Source: an uncultured Bacilli bacterium (GTDB lineage: Bacteria > Bacillota_I > Bacilli_A > RF39 > UBA660). Taken from it: DNA of 23,095 nt. The stretch spans positions 1 to 23,095 of the forward strand of contig CAKOLG010000021.1 of assembly GCA_934096175.1 (NCBI GenBank). The letters are read 5' to 3'. Numbering within the stretch: the first letter of the stretch is position 1; the number at the start of each line of letters is the position of its first letter. Both the position numbers and the translations under genes were made by a program. This document shows positions 1 to 7,680 of the stretch, one piece after another. A model generated the notes under the pieces. The model was not told the DNA's origin. It made no database searches and worked only from the letters and a program-made list of their open reading frames with translations.

Positions 1-39
1 ATATTAAAAAATATCGTAAAAAATTTATTCATAAGAAAA

Positions 40-61
40 CCTCTAGAAAAAAATCTAGGGG
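40..61 (-). terminator. Rho-independent terminator, minus strand
   Basis: An 8-bp hairpin (CCTCTAGA at 40-47, TCTAGGGG at 54-61, one G-U pair, A-rich 6-nt loop) is followed on the minus strand by TTTTCTT. It lies just past the end of the minus-strand 897-residue gene and probably backs up the hairpin at 79-108. Confidence 0.6.
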
Positions 62-78
62 TTTGTCTACACTCTGAG

Positions 79-108
79 AAAAGTTACACAATTAACTGTG
101 TAACTTTT
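79..108. terminator. Bidirectional hairpin terminator containing a stop codon
   Basis: A 12-bp stem, AAAAGTTACACA (79-90) with TGTGTAACTTTT (97-108), encloses a 6-nt loop. T-runs follow on both strands. The TAA stop of the minus-strand gene (92-94) lies in the loop, so the last codons of that gene are part of the terminator. It could also stop plus-strand transcription entering from the left of the window. Confidence 0.75.
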
Positions 109-2785
109 TTGTATGGATTTTTTCTTCGTCGTATAGTTTTTTGACTCTTGTAAATTCACTTATCTCATTTAAATTATCACTATTCTCATATGAAAAAACA
201 AGTTCTGGTTTTTGGTCGATGTAATCGATGTAGAACCAGTCTTCACCGAGAACCATGCTAGTAATGTTTGTAATATCTGTTAACAAAATATAATTTTTAA
301 TATTTAGCATTACTTGTTCGGGTGTTGAATTAAAACAGGACAATGCGCGGATTCGATTTACTTTATTTATGATATTTTTGTTAATTTCTGTTGGAACTAA
401 TATTTGAGGAGCTGTTCTTGGTCTTTTATAGATTGCTTCTGGATCTTCATAACCAATGTCACGGAATTTTGCAAGTGGTCGATTGTTTCTAGAATATAGA
501 AGAATCGCTGGATAATGGTCGCCAAAGTCTGTAGTGAAACCGTTATTGCAATTTTTATGCACTTCTTGCAGTAGGTTTTCTTGGCCATCGTATGTACTAA
601 TAAAGCTTTGCCAATCTGGGTCGAATCTGTTTAACGGATCTCTTAAAAATTCGCTACCAACTATATCAAAATGTTCAGTACATGATTCATTTTCTAAAAT
701 TCCAGATTTGTTACAAATAACGTAATCAATTGGACAATTTGAATCTGCTGTTACTTCGATTAATTTTCTAGCCATTTCTTTAAACAATGTAATTATTTGA
801 GAAAATTCTTCTGTTTCTTCTTTACTTTCTGGAATTACTTTATTGTTTTTTAATCTAATTCCGTTAATCATTAAAACTCTATTTTTTCTAAAACATGAGG
901 CGCGAGCGATAAAATTACCGTTTTTGTCTGTTACTTTTAAAATCTCGCCATTTTTATTAAGTAAAGTATAAAAGAAGAAATCATTTTCGTTAACTGAGAC
1001 GAAAAAGCATGTTTTGGTTTCAACGCCGCTTGTGAAAACATTTGGGTCGTTGTTTTTATACCTTTGCAAGGTATAAGATTGTAATGTTACATTACAATCA
1101 AAAGGTAAACTACTATAGTTTATTTTTTCAGTTCTATATGCTAAATCAACTACTTTTTTTAAACGTTTTCTTATAAGTTCGTCTGTTATTTTGGTACCTG
1201 CAAATTGGTTATAATTGATGACTTTTTTTACAATATCAAAGCCAATTAATCCAATTGTAAAATCATCGGCGTATTCAAATAAATTGGCAGTCATACGAAT
1301 CTCATCTAGATTGTTAATGGTAATTTTTTCTGACCCTAGTTGAGCATAAATATTACCAAAATTTTTTAATATTTTGAATAGTAAGTCAAAACTAATATTT
1401 CCAGCATAGTAACAAATTAGCAATTCTTCGTCAATAAGTAATTTTTTTAAACACGCCATTTGGGTCGGAGTTAAATTATCAAACATAGAATTATTAATTT
1501 TTGTAAATAAATTAATAATTCTATGAGAATCTAGCCATTTTTCGGTATTGATTATATAATTTTCGTCGTTGAAATTTTTTTCTGGAGTATTTCTATCAGA
1601 ATGGAATTTATTCATATAATTAGCTTGGTTTGAATACATGGCAAATATTGTTCTTTGAATAAAAATATATTTTTTGAAGCTTTTACATTTTAAAATATAT
1701 TCTTTACATGCTTCTTTTTCGGCAGGACTTAATTCTTCAGCAAGTTCAAATGATATTTGGCCATTATTTAATGTTACGATACTATTAGATTGTTTTAATA
1801 ATTGATGTATTTCTATTAAAATTTTACTATCTGATGTATATAAAATAGAATTAATTGTTTTTATAGAATCTTTTTGATTATTTAAGTAATCAACTATTGC
1901 GGCTTTTTCATTGTCATTATATTTTGTAATAATTTTATTGAAAATAGGTGTGTAGTTATATTTTAGTCTTATAATTGCTTGATTACTTTCATATTTAAAA
2001 AAGCAATTTGGTTTAGAAGCTTCTATAATTAATTTGATATTTTCTTCTTGTTCAATTTGACACATTGAACGAATGAAGTTTTTTAAGTCGTTTTCACTTG
2101 GTTCTAAGCCAAAAAAACTTATATATAAATCTTTAGAGGCAATTCTGATTCTTTCAAGGCTAAAGACATACTCTATGAAGTTATCGGTATCGGTGGGATG
2201 AATTTTGGTTGCTTTGTTAGGTAAATCTTCCTCTTTAATAATTCTTGAGGCTGTCTTTTTTAAAAGGTTCATGTATTTTTCAATTCTCTGGTTTATAAAA
2301 TGATTTTTAAATTCGGCATTGTATTTTCGAATTATTTTTTTAAATTCTTCATGAGCCTTTATTGTGTCTATGCTGTTTAATGGACGATTATTTTTGATAC
2401 TTAGACAAGCTATTAATGTTGTTAAATAAGTGTATTCAATTTTTAAAAAGCTACTAATATTTTTTAAATGATTTTCATATTTAGCGATAACTTCAGCACT
2501 TGGATTATTATTTAGCTCTTGTTCTAGTACAGAGTAGAAGTTGTGAGGAATGAAATCTGCAGTATTTGCAAATTCTTCATAGTCTTTAATGGCTTTGAAA
2601 TATGCTGTTTTTTTAAATGAGCTGATATTTAAAGTAGGTGTGCAAGCAAATAAGTAACTTAAATTAGTTTTATTGTTTGTTTGTGTTTTTATGTAATTTT
2701 GATATTCTTCTAGTGACATATTATTTTTTATCACATTATCACTTCCTGTATCAGGAATTTTAACATAAGCAAATCTTTTGGTCAA
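92..2785 (-). CDS. Large protein of unknown function, coupled to yigZ-like gene
   Basis: This is an 897-residue protein that I do not recognise. It has no signal peptide, no clear membrane segment and no nucleotide-binding motif that I can name. The N-terminal two thirds look helical and charged. Around residues 590-650 there is a run of likely beta strands with Phe-rich stretches and a segment containing GNFIARASCFRKNR, suggesting a separate folded domain; an acidic, Asn-rich C-terminal part follows. The start is inferred: a TTG at 2785 overlaps the TGA stop of the upstream gene (sequence TTGA), with no good ribosome-binding site, so translation would be by coupling. The next ATG (2719, residue 23) also lacks a site. 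The open frame is long and intact and its base composition matches its neighbours, so it is a real gene. Two hairpins close it at 40-108. Confidence 0.8.
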   Translation of the reverse strand: MTKRFAYVKIPDTGSDNVIKNNMSLEEYQNYIKTQTNNKTNLSYLFACTPTLNISSFKKTAYFKAIKDYEEFANTADFIPHNFYSVLEQELNNNPSAEVIAKYENHLKNISSFLKIEYTYLTTLIACLSIKNNRPLNSIDTIKAHEEFKKIIRKYNAEFKNHFINQRIEKYMNLLKKTASRIIKEEDLPNKATKIHPTDTDNFIEYVFSLERIRIASKDLYISFFGLEPSENDLKNFIRSMCQIEQEENIKLIIEASKPNCFFKYESNQAIIRLKYNYTPIFNKIITKYNDNEKAAIVDYLNNQKDSIKTINSILYTSDSKILIEIHQLLKQSNSIVTLNNGQISFELAEELSPAEKEACKEYILKCKSFKKYIFIQRTIFAMYSNQANYMNKFHSDRNTPEKNFNDENYIINTEKWLDSHRIINLFTKINNSMFDNLTPTQMACLKKLLIDEELLICYYAGNISFDLLFKILKNFGNIYAQLGSEKITINNLDEIRMTANLFEYADDFTIGLIGFDIVKKVINYNQFAGTKITDELIRKRLKKVVDLAYRTEKINYSSLPFDCNVTLQSYTLQRYKNNDPNVFTSGVETKTCFFVSVNENDFFFYTLLNKNGEILKVTDKNGNFIARASCFRKNRVLMINGIRLKNNKVIPESKEETEEFSQIITLFKEMARKLIEVTADSNCPIDYVICNKSGILENESCTEHFDIVGSEFLRDPLNRFDPDWQSFISTYDGQENLLQEVHKNCNNGFTTDFGDHYPAILLYSRNNRPLAKFRDIGYEDPEAIYKRPRTAPQILVPTEINKNIINKVNRIRALSCFNSTPEQVMLNIKNYILLTDITNITSMVLGEDWFYIDYIDQKPELVFSYENSDNLNEISEFTRVKKLYDEEKIHTKKLHS

Positions 2786-3141
2786 ATTTTGCTAATATTA
2801 GTGGCTTCATTGGCAGCTTGACTATATGCTCTTAGTAAACCACCAGCACCTAATTTGATGCCACCAAAGTATCTAATGACTACAATTAAGCAATTATTTA
2901 ATTGTTTTCTTTCGATAATATTATAAATTGGTAGTCCGGCAGTGTTTGTTGGTTCTTTGTCATCTGATTTTTTGGCGGTATTATTTATTTTATATGCATA
3001 GGGGATGTGGCGAGCCTTTTTATGTTCTTTTTTTAAATTTTCTAGAATTATTTTTACTTCATCTACAGAATCTATTTCATATAAGATACCGATAAATTTT
3101 GATTTTTTAATTTCAATTGATATTTTGTTAAGTAATTTCAT
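2782..3141 (-). CDS. YigZ/IMPACT-family protein, single-domain form
   Basis: The 119-residue protein matches the IMPACT N-terminal domain (UPF0029/YigZ family). It has KKSKFIG near the N-terminus, then HIPYAYK, SDDKEPTNTAGLPI and the hallmark RYFGGIKLGAGGLLRAYS near residues 88-105. The family is linked to translation control in eukaryotes (IMPACT, a GCN2 inhibitor); the bacterial role is poorly defined. Bacterial YigZ is usually about 200 residues with a C-terminal DUF1949 domain, which is absent here: the frame ends directly after the IMPACT fold and runs into the start of the next gene by a TTGA overlap. The ATG at 3141 follows a GGTGAAATAA stretch, a modest ribosome-binding site. Single-domain homologues are plausible, so this need not be a broken gene. 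Confidence 0.85.
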   Translation of the reverse strand: MKLLNKISIEIKKSKFIGILYEIDSVDEVKIILENLKKEHKKARHIPYAYKINNTAKKSDDKEPTNTAGLPIYNIIERKQLNNCLIVVIRYFGGIKLGAGGLLRAYSQAANEATNISKI

Positions 3142-3152
3142 TTATTTCACCA

Positions 3153-3185
3153 ATTATATTATATATTTAAAATAGTTTGAATCAA
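3153..3185 (-). promoter_or_regulatory. Candidate sigma-A promoter for the yigZ-like gene
   Basis: On the minus strand, TTGATT (3185-3180) lies 16 bp from TATAAT (3163-3158); an alternative TATAAT sits at 3158-3153. The predicted transcription start is only about 10 nt from the ATG at 3141, which is short, so the call is tentative. Confidence 0.4.
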
Positions 3186-3279
3186 AGTAAAAAATACTAT
3201 TTTTATATTGTTTTGTATATTTAGAAAACTAAAGAAAGGGAACATATTTTAAAGTTAATGTAAATTATTTAGAAATTGA

Positions 3280-3288
3280 TGATATACT
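3280..3288 (+). promoter_or_regulatory. Possible extended -10 element before the phosphatase gene
   Basis: TGATATACT (TGn plus TATACT) lies 15 nt before the ATG at 3304, with no good -35. The predicted start site would fall inside the ribosome-binding site, which argues against it. The rest of the 3142-3303 gap is AT-rich with no other feature I can support. Confidence 0.25.
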
Positions 3289-3303
3289 ATAGAGGTGATT
3301 AGT

Positions 3304-3771
3304 ATGTATAATATAATATTTGTCTGTTATGGTAATATATGTCGTAGTCCAATGGCGGAAATGATTTTTAAAGATTTAATTTATAAAAATAATAAGAGAT
3401 ATTTAATGTCATGCGTATCTAGAGCAACTAGTTGTGAGGAGATTGGTAATGATATTTATCCTGATGTTAAAAAAATATTGTTAGAAAATAGTGTGACTAT
3501 TGAAAAGCACTCTGCTAAACAAATAACTTTTGAAGAATATAAGAAAGCTGATTATGTAATAGTGATGGAAAAAAAGAATAAAAATGATTTGTTTAGTTTG
3601 TATGGAGAACGAGAAAACGTTTATTTACTTTTAGATTTTATTGAAGATAGTCATGATATTGAAGATCCTTGGTATAGTGGTAATTTTAAAAAGGTGTATT
3701 ACGAAATAGAAGAAGGTTGTTGGGCATTTTTTAATTATTTAATAGGAAATGGTGATAAAAATGGTGAGTAA
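3304..3771 (+). CDS. Low-molecular-weight protein tyrosine phosphatase
   Basis: The 155-residue protein carries the P-loop CYGNICRS at residues 8-15, the CX5R(S) signature of low-molecular-weight phosphatases: Cys8 is the nucleophile and Arg14 binds phosphate. The general acid is Asp121 in the DPW motif near the C-terminus. Length is normal for the family (about 150). It is expected to remove phosphate from protein tyrosine (or arginine, as in YwlE) in the cytoplasm; the exact substrate cannot be read from the sequence. The start is the ATG at 3304, preceded by AGAGGTGAT; a GTG nine bases upstream is inside that ribosome-binding site and is rejected. The end overlaps uvrC by 11 bases, so the two are probably translated from one message. 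Confidence 0.9.
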   Translation: MYNIIFVCYGNICRSPMAEMIFKDLIYKNNKRYLMSCVSRATSCEEIGNDIYPDVKKILLENSVTIEKHSAKQITFEEYKKADYVIVMEKKNKNDLFSLYGERENVYLLLDFIEDSHDIEDPWYSGNFKKVYYEIEEGCWAFFNYLIGNGDKNGE

Positions 3772-5539
3772 GTTTAAAGAAAAGTTAGCTTTAGTACCGC
3801 ATGAACCTGGTTCTTATCAAATGAAAGATAAAGATGGGGTAATAATTTATGTTGGTAAAGCTAAGGATCTTCATAAGAGATTGTCTTCTTATTTTAATAG
3901 GGAACATACTGGTAAAACGGCCAAAATGGTTAGTTTAATAGAAGATTTTCAATATATTGTGGCAAATAGTGAATTAGAAGCTTTTATTATAGAAATAAAT
4001 TTAATAAAGGAATTTAATCCTAAGTATAATATAATGTTAACTGATGATAAGAGTTATCCATATATTGAATATATAAGTAATCCATATCCAATGTTAAAAG
4101 TTGTGAGGTACTTGAAAATTAAGAAAAAAGATAATAAAAAGATATTTGGACCTTATCCAAATGCTTATGCAGCAAGAAGAATAGTAAATTTGATTAATAG
4201 ATTATATCCTTTAAAAAAATGTGAAGGAACAAAAAATGATTTGTGTCTTTATTATCATATTGGCGAGTGCCTTGGTTATTGTAAAAAGACTGTTTTAAAA
4301 GATGATATGGTGGCTATGGAAAATGAAATATTAGCTTTTTTACATGGTAATGATGAAGTTATTAGAAAAAGAATAATGGAAAAAATAAATCTTTATAGTG
4401 AGAATTTAAATTTTGAAATGGCTTTAGATTTAAAAAAAGAGTTGGAATATATAGATATTGTATTATCAAAGCAACGAGTTGAATTACATGATTTTATTGA
4501 TCGTGATGTTTTTGCTTATTATATAGATAATGGCTATTTATCTATTGAAGTATTATTTATTCGTAATGGAAAGTTATTGAATCATAAAAATGTGATATAT
4601 CCATTAACTTTAGATGAGTTAGATGAAGTTGAATATTATATAGCAAAATTTTATACAAAAAATGAAATACCAAAGGAAATTATTATTCCAGATACTTTAA
4701 GTGCAGAGAATATTAGAAGCGTAGTTGATTGTAATGTAATAGTTCCTCAAAAAGGAGCGAAGAAAGATTTAGTTAATATGGCTTATAATAACGCAAAAAT
4801 GAATTTGGAAAATAAATTTAATGAGATTATAAAAGATGAAAATAGAACATTAAAAGCTAATGAGGAATTAGCAAGTTTACTTAATATGGAAAATATTTAC
4901 CGAATTGATGTTTTTGATAACTCTAATTTATTTGGTGATTTTGCGGTTTCAGGAATGGTTGTTTTTGTTGAAGGGAAACCTGCTAAAAATGAATATCGTA
5001 AGTATAAGGTAAGTATGGATGTTAATGACGATTATAATACTATGAAAGAAATTATTTATAGGAGATATCAAAGAGCAATGGTTGAAAAATCTTTATTACC
5101 TGATTTGATTATTGTTGATGGTGGGGAAAATCAGATTAGAGCGGCTCAAGAAGTGCTAAATTTATTAAAATTGAGGATTAAAGTAGTTGGTTTAAAGAAA
5201 AATGATAAACATAGAACTAATGATTTGATTGATAGTGATTTATCGACAGTTCCAATTGATCGAACTAGTAATGTTTTTCATTATTTGACACGTATGCAAG
5301 ATGAGGTGCATAGGTTTACTATAAATTATCATAGAACATTAAGAAGCAAGGGAAGTATTAGCAGTATACTTGATGAAATAGAAGGAATAGGCAAACAGCG
5401 TAAAAAAGCTTTAATAAAAAAATATGGTAGTGTTAATAAGATGAAAGAAGCGAGTATTGAGGAATTATCTTTAATAATTCCTGCTAATGTAGCTGTTTTA
5501 TTACATAAATTTTTGACAGAAAGAGATAATGATGATTAA
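3761..5539 (+). CDS. uvrC: UvrABC excinuclease subunit C
   Basis: UvrC makes both incisions in nucleotide excision repair, working with UvrA and UvrB. The 592-residue protein has the expected order. A GIY-YIG nuclease (residues about 15-95; GSY, YVG and Arg40) makes the 3' cut. Four cysteines (154, 162, 170, 174) match the cluster reported to bind Fe-S in Escherichia coli UvrC. A UVR motif (about 205-240) contacts UvrB. An RNase H-like domain with FDNSN near 386, IIVDGG and DEVHRF makes the 5' cut, and a helix-hairpin-helix tail closes the protein (from about 540). I chose the ATG at 3761, with GGTGAT four bases upstream; an in-frame ATG at 3749 is possible but has weaker support. The gene overlaps the phosphatase gene and ends just before the queA promoter. 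Confidence 0.97.
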   Translation: MVSKFKEKLALVPHEPGSYQMKDKDGVIIYVGKAKDLHKRLSSYFNREHTGKTAKMVSLIEDFQYIVANSELEAFIIEINLIKEFNPKYNIMLTDDKSYPYIEYISNPYPMLKVVRYLKIKKKDNKKIFGPYPNAYAARRIVNLINRLYPLKKCEGTKNDLCLYYHIGECLGYCKKTVLKDDMVAMENEILAFLHGNDEVIRKRIMEKINLYSENLNFEMALDLKKELEYIDIVLSKQRVELHDFIDRDVFAYYIDNGYLSIEVLFIRNGKLLNHKNVIYPLTLDELDEVEYYIAKFYTKNEIPKEIIIPDTLSAENIRSVVDCNVIVPQKGAKKDLVNMAYNNAKMNLENKFNEIIKDENRTLKANEELASLLNMENIYRIDVFDNSNLFGDFAVSGMVVFVEGKPAKNEYRKYKVSMDVNDDYNTMKEIIYRRYQRAMVEKSLLPDLIIVDGGENQIRAAQEVLNLLKLRIKVVGLKKNDKHRTNDLIDSDLSTVPIDRTSNVFHYLTRMQDEVHRFTINYHRTLRSKGSISSILDEIEGIGKQRKKALIKKYGSVNKMKEASIEELSLIIPANVAVLLHKFLTERDNDD

Positions 5540-5554
5540 AAAGATGAGAAATAC

Positions 5555-5583
5555 TCGACAATTTTGTTGTTTTTGTATATAAT
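5555..5583 (+). promoter_or_regulatory. Sigma-A promoter for queA
   Basis: TCGACA (5555-5560), a 17-bp spacer and TATAAT (5578-5583) make a near-consensus promoter. The start of transcription would be near 5590, giving a leader of about 15 nt with the ribosome-binding site GGAGTGAT at 5595-5602. Confidence 0.8.
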
Positions 5584-5605
5584 GGTTTAGCAATGGAGTG
5601 ATAGT

Positions 5606-6652
5606 ATGGATGTATCATTATTTGATTATGAGTTACCTAAGGAATTAATAGCACAGACACCATTAGAAAAAAGAGATTCTTCTAGGTTGATGGTTGTGAA
5701 AAAGGATACGGGAGAAATTGTTCATGAACATTTTAATAATATAATTGACTATTTACATGAGGGTGATGTTCTAGTTTTAAATAATACTAAAGTTATTCCA
5801 GCAAGGCTTATTGGTGAAAAGGAAAGTACACATGCGGTTATTGAACTTTTGCTTTTGCGAGATTTGGGTAGCGATGTATGGGAATGTTTGTCAAAACCAG
5901 CTAAAAGATTAAAGGTGGGAACAGTTATTTCTTTTGGTGATGGCGTTTTAAAAGCTGAAGTTGTTGCTAAATTTGATGAAGGATTAACTCATGTTAAGTT
6001 GTCTTATAATGGAATTTTAATGGAAATATTGGATAAGTTAGGCACTATGCCATTACCGCCGTATATACATGAAAAGTTGGCAGATCAGAGCAGATATCAA
6101 ACTGTTTATGCAAAAATTTCTGGTAGTGCTGCTGCGCCAACTGCTGGATTGCATTTTACAAAGGATTTATTAAATAAATTAGAAGAAAAAGGAGTTATTA
6201 TTACTTATGTTACTTTGCATGTTGGGTTAGGTACTTTTAGACCGGTTGAGGTTACAAATGTATTAGAGCATCATATGCATAGTGAGTATTATGTAATGAG
6301 TGAGGAAACAGCAAATTTATTGAATAAGGCAAAAGAGGAAAAAAGAAGAATTATTGCAGTGGGAACTACTAGTACAAGAACTTTAGAAACGGTAGCGTCA
6401 TTGAATGACGGCTTATTTAAAGGTACTTCGGGTTATACAGATATTTTTATTTATCCAGGATATAAATTTAAGGCTATTGATTGTTTGATTACTAATTTTC
6501 ATTTGCCTAAAAGCACTTTGGTTATGTTGGTTTCAGCGTTTTCTTCACGTGAAAATATTTTAAATGCATATAATGAAGCAGTAAAGGAAAAATATAGATT
6601 TTTTAGTTTTGGGGACGCAATGTTTATTACTAATGATATAAAAAATAAATAA
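5606..6652 (+). CDS. queA: S-adenosylmethionine:tRNA ribosyltransferase-isomerase
   Basis: QueA adds the cyclopentene-diol moiety to preQ1 at position 34 of tRNA (GUN anticodons), forming epoxyqueuosine, using S-adenosylmethionine as ribosyl donor. The 348-residue protein has the normal length and family features: an N-terminal YELPKELIAQ followed by RDSSRLMVV, then VLNNTKVIPARL, the AAPTAGLHF segment in the middle, HVGLGTFRPV, and GTTSTRTLE with ITNFHLPKSTL toward the C-terminus. The ATG at 5606 has a good ribosome-binding site. tgt, the preceding step in the pathway, lies about 1 kb downstream on the same strand, separated by a minus-strand gene. A terminator at 6684-6718 ends the unit. Confidence 0.97.
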   Translation: MDVSLFDYELPKELIAQTPLEKRDSSRLMVVKKDTGEIVHEHFNNIIDYLHEGDVLVLNNTKVIPARLIGEKESTHAVIELLLLRDLGSDVWECLSKPAKRLKVGTVISFGDGVLKAEVVAKFDEGLTHVKLSYNGILMEILDKLGTMPLPPYIHEKLADQSRYQTVYAKISGSAAAPTAGLHFTKDLLNKLEEKGVIITYVTLHVGLGTFRPVEVTNVLEHHMHSEYYVMSEETANLLNKAKEEKRRIIAVGTTSTRTLETVASLNDGLFKGTSGYTDIFIYPGYKFKAIDCLITNFHLPKSTLVMLVSAFSSRENILNAYNEAVKEKYRFFSFGDAMFITNDIKNK

Positions 6653-6683
6653 TAAATTTAAGAATGATTCTAGGAGTAAAATC

Positions 6684-6718
6684 AAAAAAAGCATTAGATT
6701 TTTCTAACGCTTTTTTTT
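6684..6718. terminator. Bidirectional terminator between queA and the minus-strand gene
   Basis: AAAAAAAGCATTAGA (6684-6698) pairs with TCTAACGCTTTTTTT (from 6703), with one A-C mismatch and a short T-rich loop. A and T runs flank both sides, so it can terminate queA on plus and the gene at 6757-7578 on minus. Confidence 0.85.
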
Positions 6719-6756
6719 GATTGCAAATTATTTGAACTTTATTTAAAATTTGTTTT

Positions 6757-7578
6757 TTATTTTTTTTCTAGTTTTGACCATTCAGTTAAATTTAAATTTG
6801 GAAAAAATCTTGTTTTGTACATTTTTTCAGCTCTGATTAAGTTAAAATTATAAAAACCAAATTGTTCAATCATTCTTCTTCTAATTCCTTTGGCAGTACA
6901 TTCTTCTTCAAATATTTTTAAAGCATTAAGTTTTTCTTCGGCGACGATGATTAACAATGCTAATTGTTCTGCGGTAGTATTTAATTGTAATATATTGTTT
7001 TGGTACAAAATGTTGAAAGCACATGTATTAAGTGTAACATTTTGTGGAAATAAAAGTTTTATTTGGTTTAATTTAATAAAATCTTGATCTGTTAAAATAG
7101 CAAAATTTTCACAATCATCTACTTTTTTTAATAAGGTGTCAATGCATCTAAAATTGATATTGTTTAGTAATTCTTCATAAAATTGTTCGAAGAAGGCTTT
7201 TTCGAAAGTTAATAATTTTTCACTAAATAAACCAATTTTTGCTCTTATAGTGCTAGCTAAAATTTTCTTACTGTGTTCGTTATTTTTCGGTTTAATAGTT
7301 AAGAATGCCTTAAATTGCTCTAGTTCCGGATCGATTGCTAAGATTAAGAAAGCAATTCTTTCATCAAATGTGTAATGGGTGTTTTGGCGCGGTTGAACTA
7401 AGTATTCTAAAATTTTAAAATATTTAAGTGGTTGTTTTTCATCGTTCAAATTGTTAGTTAAGAAAGAATTAACATCTAATTTTATTTGTGATAGGTTAAT
7501 TTTTTCAAATTGATTAAATGATCTAGAATATTGATAAAATTTTCTTTCAATTAAACTATAATCTGGCGTAGTTAACAT
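6757..7578 (-). CDS. Hypothetical protein between queA and tgt
   Basis: I do not recognise this 273-residue protein. It is predicted mostly helical, rich in Leu, Phe, Asn and Lys, with no signal peptide, no membrane helix and no motif I can name. The C-terminal third contains a GIRRRMIEQFGFYNF segment that could be a basic surface. The gene is well supported: AAAGGAGAT lies 7 bases before the ATG, there is a candidate promoter at 7604-7631, and a terminator follows. It lies on the opposite strand in a place where queA and tgt are usually adjacent, so it looks inserted, although its base composition is like its neighbours. I see no sign of relationship to the 897-residue unknown at the left of the window. 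Confidence 0.8.
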   Translation of the reverse strand: MLTTPDYSLIERKFYQYSRSFNQFEKINLSQIKLDVNSFLTNNLNDEKQPLKYFKILEYLVQPRQNTHYTFDERIAFLILAIDPELEQFKAFLTIKPKNNEHSKKILASTIRAKIGLFSEKLLTFEKAFFEQFYEELLNNINFRCIDTLLKKVDDCENFAILTDQDFIKLNQIKLLFPQNVTLNTCAFNILYQNNILQLNTTAEQLALLIIVAEEKLNALKIFEEECTAKGIRRRMIEQFGFYNFNLIRAEKMYKTRFFPNLNLTEWSKLEKK

Positions 7579-7603
7579 TTTTATTCATCTCCTTTTTTTT
7601 AAT

Positions 7604-7631
7604 ATTTTACAAATTTTTGGGCGAATTGCAA
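7604..7631 (-). promoter_or_regulatory. Candidate promoter for the 6757-7578 gene
   Basis: On the minus strand, TTGCAA (7631-7626) lies 16 bp from TAAAAT (7609-7604). The predicted start is about 19 nt before the ATG, leaving room for the AAAGGAGAT ribosome-binding site. Confidence 0.5.
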
Positions 7632-7660
7632 CTGGAAATTTATTCTTTATATGTTATAAT
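7632..7660 (+). promoter_or_regulatory. Extended -10 promoter for tgt
   Basis: TGTTATAAT (7652-7660) is a perfect extended -10. A weak -35, CTGGAA (7632-7637), lies 17 bp upstream. The leader would be short, with GAGGTG at 7670-7675 before the ATG at 7681. Confidence 0.7.
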
Positions 7661-7680
7661 TGCTGTTATGAGGTGTTTTT

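Noticed and set aside
397..725. Small open frames inside the 897-residue gene (397-588 minus, 534-725 plus)
   Set aside because: They overlap a long intact gene in other frames and have no ribosome-binding site or recognisable product.
2782..2784. TGA of the yigZ-like gene read as Trp (Mycoplasma code)
   Set aside because: Reading on gives only 18 more codons, Trp is written TGG throughout, and the 15049-16341 gene also ends at TGA.
6890..7087. 65-residue plus-strand open frame inside the 6757-7578 gene
   Set aside because: It is antisense to a better supported gene with a strong ribosome-binding site.
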